A stretch of DNA of 18,754 nt from Clostridia bacterium. Its GTDB lineage: Bacteria; Bacillota; Clostridia; Oscillospirales; CAG-272. The stretch covers positions 1 to 18,754 of the forward strand of contig CAAGKS010000129.1 of NCBI GenBank assembly GCA_900770605.1, given 5' to 3'. A program made the position numbers and the translations under genes. Positions within the stretch are counted from its first letter, which is position 1; every line of letters starts with the position of its first letter. Shown piece by piece: positions 16,369-18,754 of this stretch. A model generated the notes under the pieces. That model saw only the letters and a list, made by a program, of their open reading frames with translations. It ran no database searches and had not been told where the DNA came from.

Positions 16369-16970
16369 TTAGCCCTTGCCGTCGGGAACGGAATCTACAT
16401 ACTCCCGACATTCACCCGTAATGGCATCTACAATTAATTCCTCATATATTCTTTCGTCCCTCGGTGGTAGACCAAACAAATTGTCAATTACGTGGGTAGA
16501 ATATCTTTCCCAACGCAATCCAATATGATAGTTTAGCGTATCGTTGTTCGGCTTTTCTAACTGTAAACTTTGCCATCGTAGTAATGCAACACGATATGCT
16601 CTTTTGTTTCCGATTTAATCACGTATTCATTGATTCCATCCCCATCCATATCCAAGATGGCTTTGTAGAGGATATCACAGTCGTCCAATCTCAAACCGTC
16701 ACTTGGAAATTGACAATCTTTCAATTTTATCTCACCCAGATGCTCATCAATAATGCATATTTCTCCTTTGATCGCCTGCTCGTACATTTTCATAGCGATC
16801 TCGGATTGTGTTTTTTGAATGGGGGTTGCGTCAGTTTCTTCTTGCGATGTATTGGAATCGGTATTTGAAGTTATATCGTTATCTTTATTATCGTTTGAGT
16901 TCTCAATATCGCAAGAAAAAAGTGACATAAGCATTATCAAGCACAGAGCAGCGGCGACAAATTTTCTCAT
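16369..16970 (-). pseudogene. Lipoprotein paralogue with internal deletion and frame break
   Basis: The reading frame from ATG 16970 (GGAG site upstream) gives a signal peptide ending LFSC (Cys20), a D/N/T-rich spacer and the first part of one domain, including DMDGDGINEYVI. It stops at 16557 after HYYDGKVYS. In another frame the sequence continues from about 16555 to TAA 16369-16371. That part has YHIGLRWERY and ends VDAITGECREY..VPDGKG, matching the domain end of the intact neighbour (YYHIGLQIDHY..., VNSVTGAY, and PYPDGKG). The middle of the domain, about 120-150 residues, is absent. Thus this is a single-domain relative of the 13476-15236 gene disrupted by a deletion that also shifted frame. 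A short 137-residue product from the first frame could still be made. Confidence 0.75.
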
Positions 16971-17100
16971 CAAATTTCTCCTTTTTTCATCTTTATAGGT
17001 CGAGTATAACATACCAAAAGAACGGTGTCAACAAGGTGGGGAAAAGTTTTTTTGAGAGGGAGTTTTTAGGCCAAATGTGGTGAAAAAAACCTAAAAACAA
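16971..17100 (-). repeat. Promoter/leader module, copy 2 of 3
   Basis: Includes TTGACA (17026-17031), 17 bp and TATACT (17003-17008). From the ribosome binding site to about 70 bp upstream of the -35 it closely matches 17405-17530, including the block GAGAGGGAGTTTT. Confidence 0.85.
17003..17031 (-). promoter_or_regulatory. Sigma-A promoter, lipoprotein module copy 2
   Basis: On the minus strand TTGACA (17026-17031), 17 bp, TATACT (17003-17008). The ATG at 17010-17012 overlaps the spacer edge and is not a start codon. Confidence 0.85.
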
Positions 17101-17124
17101 AAAAAGGAGCAAGAGCTCCTTTTT
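17101..17124 (-). terminator. Rho-independent terminator behind the truncated lipoprotein
   Basis: 10-bp arms (AAAAAGGAGC at 17101-17110 and its complement at 17115-17124) with loop AAGA, and further T residues on the minus strand. It lies inside the non-native end of the 17066-17404 frame. Confidence 0.8.
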
Positions 17125-17125
17125 G

Positions 17126-17160
17126 TTGGTGCGGGTATGCCTCATACAGAAACGCACCAA
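17126..17160. repeat. Inverted repeat at the truncation point
   Basis: TTGGTGCG (17126-17133) and CGCACCAA (17153-17160), enclosing GTATG-CCT-CATAC (17135-17147). The first 12 bases, TTGGTGCGGGTA, are identical to the start of the repeat at 18605. Confidence 0.6.
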
Positions 17161-17404
17161 AAAACTTTTTCTTCTGTGGGTCTTTTATCCCGTACTTTTC
17201 TGCGTAGAAGGAATCCGAGTTCTCTTTATCGTAAATTGAACACGCGTCTATGACTTTTCTGTATAGAGCGATGACATCACCGTAATCGGTTTCCACATGG
17301 GTTGGAGCTTCGCTCTCGGGGACATTTGAAGTATGGGATTTTAGACAAGACGAAAACGATAAAAGCACAATCAAACACATCAAAACCGAAACAATTTTTC
17401 TCAT

Positions 17405-17530
17405 CCAAATTCTCCTTTTTCCATCTTTATAAGTCAAGTATAACACACTAAAAAAACGGTGTCAACGAGGTGGGGAAAAGTTTTTTTGAGAGGGAGTTTT
17501 CAATGCGAAAGTGGTGGGAAAAACCTAAAT
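17405..17530 (-). repeat. Promoter/leader module, copy 3 of 3
   Basis: Near-identical in large part to 16971-17100: ribosome binding site GGAGAA, promoter, and the upstream GTGGGGAAAAG plus GAGAGGGAGTTTT blocks. It ends close to where direct repeat copy A begins. Confidence 0.85.
17437..17465 (-). promoter_or_regulatory. Sigma-A promoter, lipoprotein module copy 3
   Basis: On the minus strand TTGACA (17460-17465), 17 bp, TATACT (17437-17442). Confidence 0.85.
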
Positions 17531-17539
17531 TAAAAAAGC

Positions 17540-17685
17540 GCGGGTAACAGGACAGGTTGAACAGGTTTCGCAGAGCGAAACGGCAAGTTTGTCTTGACGG
17601 ACAATATCCGTCATTTGCTCCGCAAAGCGCCAAACGTTGCCTGCCACCAATGCCTGCGGCGTTGGGCAGGTTCTGCGAGCCTATC
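17540..17685 (+). repeat. Direct repeat copy A (at least 146 bp)
   Basis: Matches 18609-18754 base for base except A17606/G18675. It contains three hairpins: 17565-17581 (GTTTCGC/GCGAAAC), 17595-17613 (TGACGGA/TCCGTCA, the mismatch lying in its loop) and 17640-17670 (CCTGCC...GGCAGG with an inner CAATGC/GCGTTG). Short frames across it are not conserved as proteins and no start signals are seen. The structure suggests a non-coding mobile or structured element. Confidence 0.9.
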
Positions 17686-17911
17686 ACCGCCAAAACAAAA
17701 ACGGACACCAAGGGGTACCTACCATAAAGCAGGTTTTACCTGCCGCAATCTTGTAGGGCGGTGCCTTGGTGCCGCCGTTATGAACGAAATAAATGATATA
17801 AAGCGGCGGGAGGTAAACCCCGCTTTTCATGTGTTACACCTTTTAGGTGTACTGTCGGGCGGTAAGAGAGCCTCCCTTGTGTAAATGGGAGAACATTTGC
17901 AAGCAGTTTGC
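17686..17911. other. Gene-free stretch with several short hairpins
   Basis: Together with 17405-17685 this makes a gap of more than 500 bases without a gene. It holds the half-site ACGGACACCA (17701-17710), CAGGT-TTT-ACCTG (about 17732-17744), a REP-like GGCGGTGCC..GGTGCCGCC hairpin (about 17757-17777), AAAGCGG..CCGCTTT, TACACCT-TTT-AGGTGTA (17835-17851) and CTCCC..GGGAG (17872-17891). A 96-residue frame across it (17594-17884) has no start signals and is rejected. Confidence 0.6.
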
Positions 17912-17940
17912 TTGACAAAACAACAATAATGTTATATAAT
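17912..17940 (+). promoter_or_regulatory. Consensus sigma-A promoter of the AT-rich gene
   Basis: TTGACA (17912-17917), 17 bp, TATAAT (17935-17940), both perfect. A dyad CAAGCA-GTT-TGCTTG (17900-17914) overlaps the first bases of the -35 and could be an operator. Confidence 0.88.
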
Positions 17941-17977
17941 AAAGTCGTCAAAAATCGGTTTTTGGGGGCAGACTGTT

Positions 17978-18505
17978 GTGGAGGATCTTTTTAAAAGACA
18001 TAAGAAGTATATACTAAGAAACAGAAAAATAGCGGTTTTCACTTTGATAATCGGCGCAGCTTTTTTTATTCTACTTTTGTGGGGGTTATTTAAGAAGCCG
18101 AATGCACTTTGGATTACCCTCATTCCTCTGACTGTGATTTTAATAGCCACTATTTGTATTATAACAACAACTCGTTTATTAAAACAATTTCCGAAAATAC
18201 AAACATCTCAGATTAGTGAAATTAAAATTTTTCACCCCAAAATTGTTTTTTTAACAACACCAGAACTAACACCGATTGCGCATAATGTTTGCCAGAAATA
18301 TTATGGTATAAAAATTATTGGCAAACAAAAATTCTATTACCTATTTGAAGAATGTTATAAATATACCGCCGAAGATTTGAAGAAAATATATACAAAATTT
18401 AACGGTGAAATCAGTATTCAATATTATGAAGGGACAGACATTATTAAAACGATACAGAATGATCCGTATTTTATGAAGTTCAAAGTCGGTTCGTTTTATG
18501 AATAA
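17978..18505 (+). CDS. Small membrane protein of unknown function on a repeat-flanked, AT-rich cassette
   Basis: A 175-residue frame starting at GTG 17978 (GGGGG about nine bases upstream; spacing is long, so the start is moderately sure). The N-terminus is basic (KRHKKYILRNRK). Two hydrophobic helices (about 17-37 and 44-65) are joined by a short KKPNALW turn, and a soluble domain (66-175) rich in Lys, Tyr and Ile follows. By the positive-inside rule both ends face the cytoplasm. No catalytic motif or known family was recognised. Base composition is visibly AT-rich compared with the window. It is monocistronic: perfect promoter upstream, strong terminator downstream, and the direct repeats at 17540-17685 and 18609-18754 around it. 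This context suggests acquisition as a unit; an immunity-like or accessory membrane role is only a guess. Confidence 0.75.
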   Translation: MEDLFKRHKKYILRNRKIAVFTLIIGAAFFILLLWGLFKKPNALWITLIPLTVILIATICIITTTRLLKQFPKIQTSQISEIKIFHPKIVFLTTPELTPIAHNVCQKYYGIKIIGKQKFYYLFEECYKYTAEDLKKIYTKFNGEISIQYYEGTDIIKTIQNDPYFMKFKVGSFYE

Positions 18506-18511
18506 AATCTT

Positions 18512-18554
18512 ATATTAAAAAGGATGCGTGAATGTATCGCATCCTTTTTAATAT
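18512..18554 (+). terminator. Rho-independent terminator of the AT-rich gene
   Basis: A perfect inverted repeat, 17-bp arms (18512-18528 and 18538-18554), 9-base loop, core AAGGATGCG, T-rich end. It begins 6 bp past the stop codon. Confidence 0.92.
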
Positions 18555-18608
18555 TTTAAAAATCTGCTTTATCGCAGGTGCGCCAATTGGTGTCCGTTTA
18601 GCTTTGGT

Positions 18609-18754
18609 GCGGGTAACAGGACAGGTTGAACAGGTTTCGCAGAGCGAAACGGCAAGTTTGTCTTGACGGACAATGTCCGTCATTTGCTCCGCAAAGCGCC
18701 AAACGTTGCCTGCCACCAATGCCTGCGGCGTTGGGCAGGTTCTGCGAGCCTATC
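18609..18754 (+). repeat. Direct repeat copy B, cut by the window edge
   Basis: Same sequence as 17540-17685 with one difference (G at 18675, which extends the second hairpin stem by one pair). It is preceded by TTGGTGTCCGTTT (18587-18599) and GCTTTGGTG. The repeat may continue past the window, where copy A reads on into CCGCC and CAAAAACGGACACC. Confidence 0.9.

Larger units (their letters stand above)
17066..17404 (-). pseudogene. Truncated lipoprotein gene
   Basis: From ATG 17404 (GGAG upstream) a signal peptide ends in SFSSC (Cys20). About 60 residues of plausible mature protein follow (YGDVIALYRKVIDACSIYD... to KKKFFGA). The frame then runs through an inverted repeat (17126-17160) and the terminator (17101-17124) to a chance stop at 17066, so the last ~30 residues are not native. 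The leader and promoter belong to the same module as the neighbouring lipoproteins, but the mature part is not clearly the same family. Truncation seems to have happened at the TTGGTGCGGGTA motif, which also starts the long direct repeat. A short protein may still be made. Confidence 0.65.

Noticed and set aside
17448..17711. Minus-strand open frame through repeat A
   Set aside because: Repeat shadow without start signals; a similar shadow over repeat B (18510-18719) diverges outside the repeat.
17594..17884. 96-codon open frame across direct repeat A and the hairpins
   Set aside because: No ribosome binding site or promoter; it spans several palindromes of apparently different origin.
17540..18754. 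CRISPR array
   Set aside because: The repeats are about 146 bp and over 900 bp apart, with a gene between; no short regular repeat-spacer pattern and no cas genes.
18604..18754. A functional tRNA gene on the minus strand
   Set aside because: Only the 3'-end-like segment matches; no anticodon arm or matching acceptor 5' strand could be built.

Overview
The window looks like a chromosomal segment from a Gram-positive, gut-type Clostridia (Bacillota). The grounds are strong Shine-Dalgarno sites, near-consensus sigma-A promoters with 17-bp spacers, many lipobox lipoproteins and families common in that class (YtvI-like, YitT, BmrC/BmrD-like exporter, PiT plus DUF47). I cannot name a genus. Most of the window is ordinary, tightly packed core-type genes. 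The right-hand ~5 kb (about 13.4-18.75 kb) is an accessory zone of decaying lipoprotein genes and repeats.

Layout. 1-1625 (minus): a lipoprotein cyclophilin followed by an SGNH hydrolase that runs off the left edge, under one promoter. 1694-2737 (plus): a YtvI-type AI-2E-family membrane protein, convergent with a minus operon at 2767-4277 (SanA/YdcF-like DUF218 protein, then a FabG/YmfI-like reductase). 4330-6151 (minus): a phosphate operon, DUF47 regulator then PiT permease, from a perfect-consensus promoter. 6277-10080 (plus): a two-gene heterodimeric ABC exporter, divergent from the phosphate operon. 10096-12241 (minus): an exported M3-type zinc peptidase with Cys-rich N-terminal repeats. 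12390-13355 (minus): a YitT-family membrane protein.

13384-17535 (minus) carries a family of lipoproteins. One intact 586-residue copy contains two related domains. A shorter relative has an internal deletion and a frame break, and another lipoprotein gene is truncated. All three sit behind near-copies of the same promoter/leader module, which points to local duplication followed by decay. Between them lies an unrelated, 5'-less, frameshifted repeat-protein remnant with a C7 homopolymer.

17540-18754 is the most unusual part. A direct repeat of at least 146 bp (one mismatch, rich in hairpins) occurs on both sides of an AT-rich gene of unknown function. That gene encodes a small membrane protein and has its own consensus promoter and terminator. 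Motifs of the form CGGACACC/GGTGTCCG lie between each repeat and the gene, and the same motifs form an uninterrupted 42-bp palindrome at 16266-16307. This suggests a repeat-bounded gene cassette or a MITE-like family. The second repeat is cut by the window edge, so an array cannot be confirmed.
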